Shown: positions 35,307-44,825, counted from the first letter of the stretch. The stretch is DNA of 64,000 nt from Motilimonas sp. E26 (GCF_021278025.1 NZ_JAIBHJ010000004.1:185216-249215); one strand, 5' to 3'. The notes: generated by a model from the letters alone, not told the origin. Numbers and translations are program-made.

Positions 35307-37811
35307 ATGAGCTATCAGGTGCTGGCACGTAAATGGCGACCACACAACTTTAAACAAGTGGTGGGGCAACAACACGTGCTAACAGCACTGGTGAATGCAC
35401 TTGATCAAAATCGTTTGCACCACGCTTATTTGTTTAGCGGTACTCGCGGTGTGGGTAAAACCAGTATTGCGCGTATTCTTGCAAAAAGTCTAAATTGTGA
35501 AAAAGGGGTGACATCAGAGCCTTGCGGCGTTTGTCATCATTGCCAAGATATAGATCAAGGTCGATTTGTTGATTTATTGGAAATTGACGCGGCGTCGCGC
35601 ACCAAAGTCGAAGACACGCGCGAGCTACTCGACAATGTGCAATATAAGCCAGCACAAGGTCGTTATAAGGTTTACCTTATTGATGAAGTACATATGCTGT
35701 CGAAAAGCAGTTTTAATGCGCTGCTTAAAACCTTAGAAGAGCCGCCGGAATATGTTAAGTTTTTATTAGCGACCACAGATCCACAAAAGCTACCGATTAC
35801 CATTTTGTCTCGCTGTTTGCAGTTTCATTTAAAAAGTTTAAGCAGTGAGGATATTAATCAGCAACTGGCCTACATTCTCGATCAAGAGCAACACAGCTAC
35901 GAGCAAGGCGCGCTGCAGGCGTTAGCCAAAGCCGCTCATGGCAGCATGCGAGACGCCTTAAGTTTGACCGACCAGGCTATCGCCTTTGGTAATGGGGCAG
36001 TAAACTATCAGCCCGTATTGGCGATGCTTGGCACCTTAGATCATCAGCAAGTGACTCAATTATTGCACTTTGTTGCCGCAGGTGACGCGCAAAATACCCT
36101 CGACAAAGTGGCTGAATTAGTGACCCTTGGGCCAGATTTTGATTTAGTGCACAATGAAATAGCCGCCACCTTGCACCAAGTTGCTCTTGCTCACATGCTG
36201 CCATCGACGCTAAATGGTTTAGACAACAGTGAGAGTATTCAATTACTCAGTGAACAATTGTCGCCAGAGCAAGTGCAGCTTTATTACCAAATTGCATTAA
36301 AAGGCAAGCAAGACTTACCACTGGCACCAGAGCCCAGAGTCGGGCTTGAAATGACGTTAATGCGCATGCTTGCCTTTCATCCTGCAAAAGTCGCCACCAG
36401 CTTGCCATCTGCGCCAGCTAGCCCTGTCGCTAATGTTATGAGCAATGTAACTAGCTCGGCAGCTCAGCCTGCTCAAATTAGTCCTGCGACGACGAACGAG
36501 CCCGTGCTTGGAGTACCCGCTCGACCCTTGTCTGTTATAGAATCAACGCCTCAGGTTGCGGCCGAAACGGAAGTGCAAGCCGCGCAACCATCTCATGTCG
36601 TTGGTCACGACGGCGAAGCAAATAATGCTAACAAACAAGAAAAACCAAAAGCTGCGCAACCACTTAGTGATGATGCTAACCCAGCACAGCCCAAGGAAGT
36701 CATAACGGCGACGATGGCGGCGCAATCACCAGCGCAGACAACGCAACAGTCGGAATCAGCGCAACCCGCCATGCCCAGTGTCAGTAATGCCCTTGAAACC
36801 CGTAATATGCTGCGCAGTCGAAAACTGGCGTTAGAGGCAGGTAAAAAACAGCCGGTTGTGAAGAAAGTGACCACGCCAGCTAAGCCCAATGTTGAACCTC
36901 AGGCGGTGGCCGCTGCGCCTGTCTCACAATCTCATGTTTCCCAAACGCCTGTCTCGCAAACGTCTGGCTCTCAGCCAACAAGCACAAGGCCGTCAGCACA
37001 GACGCCTGCAATAACTGCTACGCAATCGTCTGCGCCAAGCAATGATATTCCAGAGGGATTTAATGAGCTACCGCCGCTCGAGGCCTATGACAACGACTAT
37101 GCGCAGTATTTCCAAACCGATGAATACGACCCCAGTTTATCTGCACCGCAACAATTAAATACAAATGACGGTTTTGACGCCTCGCCAGCGAGCGCGCCTG
37201 CGTCACAGCAACCGTCGTACCAGCCAGTAACGCAGCAACAAGCGCCAGTCACACCAGTGGCAAGTAGGCCTAGTTCACAAATTGCGCCGCTCGCTGATGT
37301 GCCATGGGACACAGGCGAAGCTCAATCGGTTGAAAGCGCGCCTGTTGAAGCGCCAACGCCCGCAATATCGGCTAGAACCGAAGCCGAATATACCCGTGCC
37401 ATGCCCGACATGGCGAGTAAGTTTTCACCGCAAAATAACGACTCTTGGTGTCAGCTGATTGAACAAATGGGCTTAGTGGGCATATTACGTCAACTCGCCA
37501 TTAACAGTGTCTGTATTCAAACGCCAAATGCAGTGCAATTAATGTTACAGCCCAGCAGTCAGCATTTAGACAATGCCCGTAATTTAGGTCAGATCACGGC
37601 GGCGTTGCAAAGCGTATTGCCCAATGTAGAGCAGGTTGAAATTGTAATAGGCCAGCATGAAACCATGCAAACGCCGGTGGAAATTGAGCAAGCCATTTAT
37701 CTTGCTCGATTGGCTCAAGCAAAAGTAGATATCCAACAAGATGAGGCCATTAACTTCTTTATTCAGCGTTTTGGCGCGTCAGTGGATGAAGAAAGTATAA
37801 AACCCTTATAA
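35307..37811 (+). CDS. dnaX: DNA polymerase III subunit tau (gamma/tau)
   Basis: Tau is the clamp-loader ATPase that also links the polymerase cores. The 834-residue protein has FSGTRGVGKTSIARILAKSLNC (Walker A), a cysteine zinc module (CEKGVTSEPCGVCHHC), DEVHML (Walker B) and DALSLTDQAI (sensor 2). From about residue 365 to 690 it is a long low-complexity Ala/Pro/Gln/Ser-rich linker, followed by the C-terminal domain IV-V for DnaB and alpha contacts. It is longer than E. coli tau (643), mainly through this linker. At codons 513-514, AAA-AAA, a -1 shift would end at TAA 36881-36883, giving a possible gamma-like form. Confidence 0.97.
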   Translation: MSYQVLARKWRPHNFKQVVGQQHVLTALVNALDQNRLHHAYLFSGTRGVGKTSIARILAKSLNCEKGVTSEPCGVCHHCQDIDQGRFVDLLEIDAASRTKVEDTRELLDNVQYKPAQGRYKVYLIDEVHMLSKSSFNALLKTLEEPPEYVKFLLATTDPQKLPITILSRCLQFHLKSLSSEDINQQLAYILDQEQHSYEQGALQALAKAAHGSMRDALSLTDQAIAFGNGAVNYQPVLAMLGTLDHQQVTQLLHFVAAGDAQNTLDKVAELVTLGPDFDLVHNEIAATLHQVALAHMLPSTLNGLDNSESIQLLSEQLSPEQVQLYYQIALKGKQDLPLAPEPRVGLEMTLMRMLAFHPAKVATSLPSAPASPVANVMSNVTSSAAQPAQISPATTNEPVLGVPARPLSVIESTPQVAAETEVQAAQPSHVVGHDGEANNANKQEKPKAAQPLSDDANPAQPKEVITATMAAQSPAQTTQQSESAQPAMPSVSNALETRNMLRSRKLALEAGKKQPVVKKVTTPAKPNVEPQAVAAAPVSQSHVSQTPVSQTSGSQPTSTRPSAQTPAITATQSSAPSNDIPEGFNELPPLEAYDNDYAQYFQTDEYDPSLSAPQQLNTNDGFDASPASAPASQQPSYQPVTQQQAPVTPVASRPSSQIAPLADVPWDTGEAQSVESAPVEAPTPAISARTEAEYTRAMPDMASKFSPQNNDSWCQLIEQMGLVGILRQLAINSVCIQTPNAVQLMLQPSSQHLDNARNLGQITAALQSVLPNVEQVEIVIGQHETMQTPVEIEQAIYLARLAQAKVDIQQDEAINFFIQRFGASVDEESIKPL

Positions 37812-37874
37812 TGCCCTTGAAATAAGTTGGGTTGCCCCAACATTTAAACCATTAACCTGAATGAGAGAAAGAAT

Positions 37875-38204
37875 ATGTTTGGTAAAGGTGGAATGTCTGG
37901 CTTGATGAAGCAAGCCCAGCAAATGCAAGACAAGATGCAAAAAGCACAAGAAGAAATTGCCAAAATGGAAGTGGTCGGTGAAGCCGGCGCAGGCATGGTT
38001 AAAGTAACCATGCTTGGTAATCATAATGTGCGCCGCATTGAAATTGATCCTAGCCTAATGGAAGACGACAAAGAGATGCTAGAAGATTTGATGGCTGCTG
38101 CGATCAATGATGCTGTGCGCCGCGTTGAAGAAAATAGCAAAGATAGAATGGCCGACGTGACTGGCGGTATGCAACTACCACCAGGTATGAAAATGCCGTT
38201 CTAA
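37875..38204 (+). CDS. ybaB: nucleoid-associated protein YbaB/EbfC
   Basis: The 109-residue protein is the small dimeric DNA-binding protein encoded next to dnaX in most bacteria. It has the [21 protein letters not shown]-type helical N-terminus (residues 1-25), the strand [25 protein letters not shown] and the C-terminal helix and Gly/Pro/Met-rich end. It lies 63 nt after dnaX with AGAGAAAGA before the start. The recR gene that normally follows it is missing; a terminator comes instead. Confidence 0.97.
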   Translation: MFGKGGMSGLMKQAQQMQDKMQKAQEEIAKMEVVGEAGAGMVKVTMLGNHNVRRIEIDPSLMEDDKEMLEDLMAAAINDAVRRVEENSKDRMADVTGGMQLPPGMKMPF

Positions 38205-38229
38205 TACTTTGGCTAACTAAGCCTTAGTA

Positions 38230-38275
38230 AAAAAGCCAAGTTGCCTTGTTAAAAGCAAGCTAACTTGGCTTTTTG
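38230..38275 (+). terminator. intrinsic terminator of the ybaN-apt-dnaX-ybaB operon
   Basis: AAAAAGCCAAGTT and AACTTGGCTTTTT pair around an internal loop with a minor inner hairpin. It is followed by a T-rich stretch, confirming that the operon ends at ybaB here. Confidence 0.9.
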
Positions 38276-38540
38276 TACCTGAAAAGCAAATGATGGTACG
38301 GTTTTTTCACTTCTTATATTAAAACAATATCAACAATATTTTGGCCAAGTGATGCTGGGAACTCGGTGCAAAACTTGCTAAACGGCCATTGAAACTCAGT
38401 TGTAATTTTATTTATTTCAATGGGTTGCTAATCTTTTACGCCATTAAACCTCAAAACTAAATCTAAAAAGCAATGTGTGCGCAATAGATCCTAGCCTAGT
38501 ATCGGCTCGTCCTTCTCCCAGCAATTTTCAAGGAACTATT
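38276..38540. other. intergenic region before the ACT gene
   Basis: About 265 nt with no convincing gene. An in-frame ATG at 38475 would extend the next gene, but the better ribosome binding site (AAGGAAC) supports the start at 38541. No other feature seen. Confidence 0.35.
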
Positions 38541-38936
38541 ATGTCAGGAATTACCGAATTAGATGAATTACTTCGCTCCATGTCGCCTGAATTAAAGGAG
38601 CCGGAGTTTGTGTTTTGTACTGTTGCAGGCAATCTCTGTGACTATTTAGCGTTGAGCCCAGTTGCAACCTTTATTGAATCAGAGGGGCTTACTCTGGTAC
38701 TAGAAAAGAGCTGCGCAGAGCGTGCTAATTTGCAATTTGAGGGGAGTTTTCGCCAAATAACCCTAACCGTACATTCAAGCTTAGAAGCGGTTGGTTTAAC
38801 TGCTGCGGTCTCGGCAAAGTTGGCATCTAAAGGTATTAGTGCCAATGTACTGGCGGCTTACTATCACGATCATATTTTTGTTCAATCCAGTAAAGCCGAA
38901 GCGGCATTGCTAGCATTACAAGAGTTCAATATATAA
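38541..38936 (+). CDS. ACT-domain protein of unknown role
   Basis: The 131-residue protein starts at ATG 38541 with AAGGAAC before it. It fits the COG3602-type pair of ACT-like folds: EFVFCTVAGNLCDYLALSP at the N-terminus, then ERANLQFEGSFRQITLTVHSSLEAVGLTAAVSAKLA followed by SANVLAAYYHDHIFV. ACT domains usually bind amino acids to regulate enzymes, but this stand-alone family has no assigned ligand. It lies between dnaX-ybaB and def, transcribed singly. Confidence 0.8.
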   Translation: MSGITELDELLRSMSPELKEPEFVFCTVAGNLCDYLALSPVATFIESEGLTLVLEKSCAERANLQFEGSFRQITLTVHSSLEAVGLTAAVSAKLASKGISANVLAAYYHDHIFVQSSKAEAALLALQEFNI

Positions 38937-39082
38937 AGTGCGCCATTGCATTCAGGCATTGCTATTGCAAAGAGTTGCGTCATATTACTGTCACATTTTA
39001 TGGTTTGGCAGAACTAAACGAATAATCGCGACGTATTAACAGCTCTTTTGAGCACGACTGGGCATAATAAAAAGAGGTAAAT

Positions 39083-39592
39083 ATGGCCATTTTAGAGATT
39101 CTCACCGCGCCTGATCCAAGGCTTAAAATTAAGGCCGAGAAAGTGCAGGATATTGAATCTGTACAAACATTGATTGATGATATGTTGGAAACCTTATACG
39201 CGACAGACAATGGCATCGGACTCGCTGCTACTCAAGTTGGTCGTAAAGAAGCCGTTGTCATTATCGATCTGTCAGATAGTCGCAATGAACCGTTAATTCT
39301 GATCAATCCAGAAGTGGTCAGCGGAACAGATAAAGCACTAGGGCAAGAGGGGTGTTTATCGATTCCTGATTATTATGCCGATGTCGAGCGTTTTACGTCG
39401 GTTGTGGTAACCGCTTTAGACAGAGAAGGTAAGCCAATCACAATTGAAAGCGATGACTTTCTGGCTATCGCCATGCAGCATGAGATTGACCATTTATCAG
39501 GTAATTTATTTATTGACTATCTGTCTCCCCTAAAGCGTCAAGTAGCACTGAAAAAGGTTAAGAAATACATCAAAGAAAATACAAGGGCCTAG
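39083..39592 (+). CDS. def: peptide deformylase
   Basis: This iron or zinc metalloprotease removes the formyl group from the N-terminal methionine of new proteins. All motifs are present: GIGLAATQVG, EGCLSIP with the metal cysteine, and QHEIDHLSG with the two metal histidines. The 169-residue length is normal. AAGAGGT precedes the ATG. It is not followed by fmt, which is usual for the primary def operon, so it may be a stand-alone or second copy. Confidence 0.97.
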   Translation: MAILEILTAPDPRLKIKAEKVQDIESVQTLIDDMLETLYATDNGIGLAATQVGRKEAVVIIDLSDSRNEPLILINPEVVSGTDKALGQEGCLSIPDYYADVERFTSVVVTALDREGKPITIESDDFLAIAMQHEIDHLSGNLFIDYLSPLKRQVALKKVKKYIKENTRA

Positions 39593-39731
39593 TTAAAAGG
39601 CAATTTAAAACAAGTGTTAATATATTTTCATTGTAATTTTAATCTAATAAGCATGCATTGATACGCTGTACACATTGCATTTCCATTGGCGGCCATAATC
39701 AATATGGCCGCCGTAATGATAAGAGGTTTAC

Positions 39732-40154
39732 ATGTCCAACTTGAAGTTAGTCCCAGAACTCTATTGTGCAGATATTGAAGTAACTAAAAAATTCTATACT
39801 GAAGTATTTGGCTTTGAAGTGAAATATGAAAGAATTGAAGAGCAATTTGTTTATTTCACCTTAGGCGGCGTAGATATTATGGCTGAAGGTATAGCTGGGG
39901 TGGGGCGGCGATGGCTTACTGGTGAAATGGAGAAACCATTTGGTCGAGGCGTCAATTTTCAATGGGATGTTGCTGATATTGATGATTTATATTCGAGGGT
40001 AAAGGCCAGCGCACCCGACTCTATTTATCTTGAACTAGAGACTAAAGAATACCAATGCGCAGATCTCGTTGCCATACAGAAGCAATTTATTGTGCAAGAT
40101 CCTGACGGGTATTTGTTTCGATTTTGTTGCGATAATTCAGGCGCAACAAAATAA
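39732..40154 (+). CDS. VOC superfamily (glyoxalase/bleomycin-resistance-like) protein
   Basis: The 140-residue protein is one paired beta-alpha-beta-beta-beta module, with LKLVPELYCADIEVTKKFYTEVFGFEV and then a second half ending QFIVQDPDGYLFRFC. This is the typical vicinal oxygen chelate fold. It has good ribosome binding site AGAGG. The particular reaction cannot be told. The gene borders a decayed region and a small membrane-protein gene. Confidence 0.85.
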   Translation: MSNLKLVPELYCADIEVTKKFYTEVFGFEVKYERIEEQFVYFTLGGVDIMAEGIAGVGRRWLTGEMEKPFGRGVNFQWDVADIDDLYSRVKASAPDSIYLELETKEYQCADLVAIQKQFIVQDPDGYLFRFCCDNSGATK

Positions 40155-40201
40155 AAATCGGTGTCATACATGAATTAATGAATGAGCCTTTAGTCAGGAG
40201 T

Positions 40202-40506
40202 ATGAATAATCAGGGCGAGCGCATGAGTGTACAAAATACAATCAACCAAGCGAACAAAGTGGAATTTTCTTATACGAAACGCCGTGAAATCATCCCTCAG
40301 AAGCTGTTGATGGCTTAACTGCCGCATCCTTGCGGCAGATATTCGTCTAAGAAAACACCACTAAACGCTCGAAAAATATTCATGCGTTTGCCCTGTATGA
40401 ACAATCCGGTGAAAATCAATTTTTTGAAGTAGCAAAAAATGGTTTAGCGCTGTATTTAGCACTTAATAATGAATTTTTCAACTATGGTCGTTTTCAATCT
40501 TTTTAA
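40202..40506 (+). pseudogene. decayed gene of about 100 codons with two lesions
   Basis: Starting at ATG 40202 a frame reads M-N-N-Q-G-E-R and on to EFSYTKRREIIPQK, then stops at 40314. In the next frame it continues from about 40306 as VDGLTAASLRQIFV, hits a TAA at 40348 and resumes with KRSKNIHAFALYEQSGENQF and FEVAKNGLALYLALNNEFF, ending at TAA 40504-40506. A frameshift near 40303-40314 and an in-frame stop at 40348 thus break one coding sequence. The family is not recognised. It is unlikely to be functional. A hairpin (CTGCCGC/GCGGCAG, 40318-40338) lies between the two parts. Confidence 0.65.
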
Positions 40507-40517
40507 GGAGTGAAGAA

Positions 40518-40709
40518 ATGAATCGTAAAAAAGCAATGCAGGCAAACATTGCCATTTCAATATTATTTGCCGTGGTAATGTTAGTCAGTTCATATGTAAT
40601 TGCAGATAAAGATTTAACGCAAAACATTGTCATTATACTTATTGCAATTTGGTTCGTCCCATTTCTGTATTTAAGTAAAATAAGTAATCGTAAAGAAAAA
40701 CCACAGTAG
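40518..40709 (+). CDS. small two-helix membrane protein
   Basis: The 63-residue protein has two hydrophobic segments, residues 9-28 (ANIAISILFAVVMLVSSYVI) and 36-54 (NIVIILIAIWFVPFLYL), and charged ends. AAGGAG precedes the ATG by nine bases, and the stop of the preceding pseudogene overlaps this site, so they may once have shared a message. I recognise no family. Confidence 0.6.
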   Translation: MNRKKAMQANIAISILFAVVMLVSSYVIADKDLTQNIVIILIAIWFVPFLYLSKISNRKEKPQ

Positions 40710-40800
40710 TTAAGACGTATTTTGAGTTCCGTCCAGTTACCGAATCTCGAGTGTCTTCAGGGAGGTATAGTTTTTACGTTTCAATCAATAAGGATTAAGT

Positions 40801-41181
40801 ATGTTCAGTCATGTAATGGTTGGTGCAAATGATATTGCTGCATCAAAGGCGTTTTATGATGCTGTTATGGCAGTTTTAGGCCATCCAGAAGGTGTGTTTG
40901 ACGAGAAGGGGCGTTGTTTTTATGTGACGCCCGCAGGCGTTTTTGCGATTACGTCGCCAATTAATGGCGAGGTGGCAACGTCGGGTAACGGGATGACGAT
41001 TGGTTTTAAAGCAAGTAGTCCAGAATTGGTAGATGCATGGCATAAAGCGGGCGCAGCTAGCGGTGGTACGCCCTGTGAAGAGCCACCTGGTGTGAGAGGA
41101 AATGGACAGCGTAAGTTGTATTTGGCTTATTTACGCGATCCGTCAGGTAACAAGGTTTGTGCTACCCATTTCGTCTCTTAG
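40801..41181 (+). CDS. VOC superfamily protein
   Basis: The 126-residue protein has the glyoxalase-type module: SHVMVGANDIAASKAFYDAVMAVLG, then VTPAGVFAITSPI, and YLRDPSGNKVCATHF at the end. It resembles the small single-domain lactoylglutathione lyase-like group. Substrate not readable. Ribosome binding site AAGGATT. It is closed by a bidirectional hairpin. Confidence 0.9.
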   Translation: MFSHVMVGANDIAASKAFYDAVMAVLGHPEGVFDEKGRCFYVTPAGVFAITSPINGEVATSGNGMTIGFKASSPELVDAWHKAGAASGGTPCEEPPGVRGNGQRKLYLAYLRDPSGNKVCATHFVS

Positions 41182-41235
41182 TGTGATCGCTGCGCATGAT
41201 GTAATGGCTTGTATTTATTGATATTACCGCGATGA

Positions 41236-41262
41236 AATAAGCCGAACATTGCTCGGCTTATT
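41236..41262. terminator. bidirectional terminator between VOC gene and M16 peptidase
   Basis: AATAAGCCGA and TCGGCTTATT enclose a 7-nt loop between convergent genes. T tracts are short. Confidence 0.75.
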
Positions 41263-41362
41263 GTATTACGCCAAAACAGGCAAGGTTGTCAATTAACTCC
41301 AGCGCTGCTTTAGCCCGCTATCAATGGACAGAGTATTTTTCCGGCAAATTTCGCTTTCGGGG

Positions 41363-44134
41363 TTAATTAATAAATTTCGGTGCCATCAGTTTAAATTCGC
41401 CCGGATCCCAAATAAAGTTACCTTGGGTGAGTTTATCGCTGCCGTCGTGCGCTGAGCCGTAACTGCACATGATCACTCTATCGGAAATTCGTGATTTTAA
41501 TTGTGTGATAAAACGGATCAAATCTGCACGCGTCATTATTTCTAAGGCACTGGCCACTTGTTCACGTTGGTCAAAACGCCAGTCTTTATTACCTATGCTA
41601 GCCCAGTAACGTTGGCTACGGCTTTTTAGGTTAGCGTCTTTTTCGGTTATTTGGCTGATTAATCCCTGTTTGCTTATTTCCCATTGCGCTTGGGTGAGCT
41701 CCATTAACACTAAAGCAAAGGTGTCAATAAACTCGTCAATACAGCGTAACAAATGTTGTGGCCCGGCGACTGGGCTTTGAATGTAAAAAATTATCCCCGG
41801 ATGACGATTGAGCGGCAAGTTGCCACTGCCCACGACATAGCCAAGTTGCTTACGCGTGCGTAATTCATGAAAGAAGGTGGTAGACATTATATGGTTAGCT
41901 AAGGTGTAGCGGGCCACGTGCATCGGTGTGGTGTGCATTGATTGGTAATACACTATCATGGCGGAATCATTATGATCGCAATTTACCTCGCGCACTAAAC
42001 TGCCTTTGCGGGATATATCGACTAATCTGCGCTTAGTTTCAGCCCCCGGCGTGCTGTTTGGTGCCAGCTCTTTTAATAAAAAGTCGGCTAAGGTCTCAAT
42101 TTCTTGTTGTTGCCAATCGCCGTGAGCAAGCACTTCAATATGTACTTGTTTGTATAGTTGCTCAACAAATCCGGGCATTTCGTCTACCGTGACGTCACTG
42201 ATTGCCTTGGCCATTAAGCTGGCGGGTGGGTTGGCAGGCTGCAGCAGTGAAGTGAGCTGACTAAACAGCTGTGAAATAGGTTTGCCTTGCTTTTGGTTTT
42301 TCCAGCTGCGGATGAGTTGGCTTTTAATGTGCTCAAATCGGTCGGAGTCAACTTTGCCGAATTTACGAGTACTGAGCACCAGTTGCACTAACAAATATTG
42401 CTTTGCGGTTAGGCCACTAAAGTGCAGGGTAAAGCCACCTTGATGAGAGTAAATACGATAGCCTAATCCTGCTATTTCAGCGGGATAGGTGATTTCGGTG
42501 AGTAAGTCTAAAAATAGCTCTACCGCCAATCGTGTCATGGCAATATGACGAATACTTTTTACCGCGTGCTCTGAATCAACTGCAATGTAGAGGCTGCCTT
42601 TAGGGACATTGAAGGTATTATCCTTTTTATACCACACCCGAAACCCAGCCTGATCCCTGAGGATGATTGGCTTTTCCGTGGAAGGGCCTGTTTGCGTGCC
42701 GTTTAACCCTAAGACGATAAAGGGGTTGGGCGGGGGTAATTTGAGTAATGGGTTGATACCGATTTGTTGCCAGTGGGCAATTCGCTCAGGCTCAATTTTT
42801 TTCACCGCGTAAGGGGTAAAGTACCAAGCGGCTTCTTTATCGGTGGCCAACCCTGCTGCGCTGACTAATATGCGCATGTTGTTCGGGCAAAAGTAGTCAA
42901 GTAACTGGCGCAGTTCCGCTTCATCAAATCCGGCCATAATATAGTCGCCGTAGATCACATGCTCTGGCTGGTAGTGATGTAAATTGATGCTTAAATGAGA
43001 CACCACGTCGATTGGGCGGCTGGTTTCTTGGAACTGATAGGCTTGCTCCACAATGGCTTGCTTTTCACGGTAACGCCAACTGTCGAGGCCTTGTTGTTTT
43101 ATTTGCGCAATGTAGGCAAATAGTTGATTCACTATCTCATCGCGCTCTTCCAGCCCTTTATCTGTTAAGCCAAATGAAATGTTAAAATCTTTAAAATTGG
43201 AGCCGCTGACTCCGCCACCAGCGCTTAAACTGTTGATTAGACCTTGTTGTTTTAGCACTGAAAACAGGCTGTCTGGATACTCATTACCTAAAATATGGCT
43301 GAGATAGGTCAAGGGCTTGGTTTTGTAATAATGATCGATGCAAGGTAGTGCAAAAGCAACAAACAGTTTCTTGTGGTCTTTCACTGGCTGTACATGGATC
43401 TCAAGCCCTAGCTCTGCTTTGGTATAGAGCGGCGTTTCAATTGTCCATTTCGGCAGTTTTTTATCGATGATGTCGCCAAAGTAGTGACGTGCCCATGGTG
43501 CGAGCTCATCTAATTGATGATTAGACGAAATCACTAACGTCATCCGCGACGCACAGTACTGCTGTTGATAAAAAGCGAGTAAGTCATCTCGCGCTAAGCT
43601 CTGCTCTGTGTCTGCTAAGGTTTGGCTATTACCGACCGAAAACTTGGCAAAAGGGTGGGCGGGGTTAACGGTTTCTTTATGCACTTGGTATTGTCGACGC
43701 ACGTCATCATTAAGTTTAAGTTGATACTCTGATTCAATTGCTTGACGCTCTTTGTCTACTAACTCTGAGGTGAAAAGTGGCGCGATAAAAAACTGGCTAA
43801 AACGATCTAAGGCTGCTTCAAGGTATTGGGGGTCTATATCAAAAAAGAAATTGGTAAACTCTGTGCCTGTCCAAGCATTATTACTGCCACCATGCTGATT
43901 AATAAAGCGTTGATATTCGCCGCTCTGAGGGTATTTTTCAGTACCTAAGAACAACATATGCTCAAGAAAATGTGCCATGCCTTGGCGCTTGATGGGGTCG
44001 TGAAAATGGCCGACATTCACTGCCATTGAGGCTGCTGCGGAGTTTGCTTTGGGATCGTGAATTAATAACACCTTAAGCTGATTCGTTAAGGTTAAGAATT
44101 GATAGTCTTTTTTGTCATTAGGACTTTTAAGCAA
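41363..44134 (-). CDS. M16 family zinc metallopeptidase (pitrilysin/insulinase type)
   Basis: The 923-residue protein starts at TTG with GGAG at a suitable distance. The inverted zinc motif H55-F-L-E58-H59 lies in GMAHFLEHMLFLG, with NQHGGSNNAWTGTEFTNF and the third ligand region ERQAIESEYQ after it. The length and the long middle and C-terminal domains match protease III/insulysin, which cleave peptides below about 7 kDa. Unlike E. coli Ptr it has no signal peptide, so it should act in the cytoplasm. The presence of an M42-like peptidase and peptide transporter on this chromosome section suggests a role in peptide turnover, an inference only. Confidence 0.93.
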   Translation of the reverse strand: MLKSPNDKKDYQFLTLTNQLKVLLIHDPKANSAAASMAVNVGHFHDPIKRQGMAHFLEHMLFLGTEKYPQSGEYQRFINQHGGSNNAWTGTEFTNFFFDIDPQYLEAALDRFSQFFIAPLFTSELVDKERQAIESEYQLKLNDDVRRQYQVHKETVNPAHPFAKFSVGNSQTLADTEQSLARDDLLAFYQQQYCASRMTLVISSNHQLDELAPWARHYFGDIIDKKLPKWTIETPLYTKAELGLEIHVQPVKDHKKLFVAFALPCIDHYYKTKPLTYLSHILGNEYPDSLFSVLKQQGLINSLSAGGGVSGSNFKDFNISFGLTDKGLEERDEIVNQLFAYIAQIKQQGLDSWRYREKQAIVEQAYQFQETSRPIDVVSHLSINLHHYQPEHVIYGDYIMAGFDEAELRQLLDYFCPNNMRILVSAAGLATDKEAAWYFTPYAVKKIEPERIAHWQQIGINPLLKLPPPNPFIVLGLNGTQTGPSTEKPIILRDQAGFRVWYKKDNTFNVPKGSLYIAVDSEHAVKSIRHIAMTRLAVELFLDLLTEITYPAEIAGLGYRIYSHQGGFTLHFSGLTAKQYLLVQLVLSTRKFGKVDSDRFEHIKSQLIRSWKNQKQGKPISQLFSQLTSLLQPANPPASLMAKAISDVTVDEMPGFVEQLYKQVHIEVLAHGDWQQQEIETLADFLLKELAPNSTPGAETKRRLVDISRKGSLVREVNCDHNDSAMIVYYQSMHTTPMHVARYTLANHIMSTTFFHELRTRKQLGYVVGSGNLPLNRHPGIIFYIQSPVAGPQHLLRCIDEFIDTFALVLMELTQAQWEISKQGLISQITEKDANLKSRSQRYWASIGNKDWRFDQREQVASALEIMTRADLIRFITQLKSRISDRVIMCSYGSAHDGSDKLTQGNFIWDPGEFKLMAPKFIN

Positions 44135-44348
44135 GGTAGTGGCTCCGATGTATTAAAAGAAAAAGGCCCATTACCACAATGACCTAAAAAGAGTATAAAA
44201 CCAAGGCGTTCTCATTTGTATTTATTATTATGGCGCAAAAATTCTCTCGCAAACAAATCTCATTAATTTGATGCAAGTGCTTTTACCAAAAGTGATAGCA
44301 ACGTAAACTAGACAACTTACTTATATAGCTCTTTCAGGTGATGTTTTA

Positions 44349-44825
44349 ATGCTTGTTTATATTATGCGCCATGGCCAAGCAGAAATGCTGGCAAAAACCG
44401 ATGCAATGCGTCCACTTACGCAACAGGGACATGATGAGTCGGTAAAAATGGCGCGTTGGCTGGCGCCTCAGGTAAGTAAGTTAGATTATATCCTATGCAG
44501 TCCATATTTACGGGCTCAGCAGACGCTTAGTGCGATTCAACCTCACCTACCTCAGGCCTCGTCGCTCGAAGAGTTAGCTTTCTTAACTCCTTCCGGCAAT
44601 ACTACCGCTGTGGCTAATCATTTATTTCAGTTAGCAGAGCAAGGCATGAAGCAAGTACTTATTGTTTCTCATCTGCCTTTAGTGGGTTATTTAGTGGGGG
44701 AACTTTGCCCTGATGAAGGCTCGCCTATTTTTGCCACCAGCGGCATCGCTTGCATTGAACTAGACGATGATCTACAAGGTCAATTACACTTCTTACATGC
44801 CCCCCATAGCTTATTTCAATTTTGA
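44349..44825 (+). CDS. sixA: phosphohistidine phosphatase SixA
   Basis: SixA removes phosphate from histidine residues, such as on ArcB or phosphotransferase-system proteins. The 158-residue protein has the RHG motif at its start (YIMRHGQAE, catalytic His8) and the second histidine in VSHLPLVGYL, both typical of the small histidine phosphatase family. It is alone on its strand. Its stop codon lies directly against an ERIC element (TGA at 44823-44825; element from 44826), so this repeat forms the 3' untranslated region. Confidence 0.95.
   Translation: MLVYIMRHGQAEMLAKTDAMRPLTQQGHDESVKMARWLAPQVSKLDYILCSPYLRAQQTLSAIQPHLPQASSLEELAFLTPSGNTTAVANHLFQLAEQGMKQVLIVSHLPLVGYLVGELCPDEGSPIFATSGIACIELDDDLQGQLHFLHAPHSLFQF

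Noticed and set aside
40318-40338. CTGCCGC/GCGGCAG hairpin as a terminator
   Set aside because: No T-run follows and it lies inside the decayed coding sequence.
39732-41181. VOC genes, small membrane protein and decayed gene as integron cassettes
   Set aside because: Such cargo is typical of cassettes, but no attC-like repeats lie at the gene ends.
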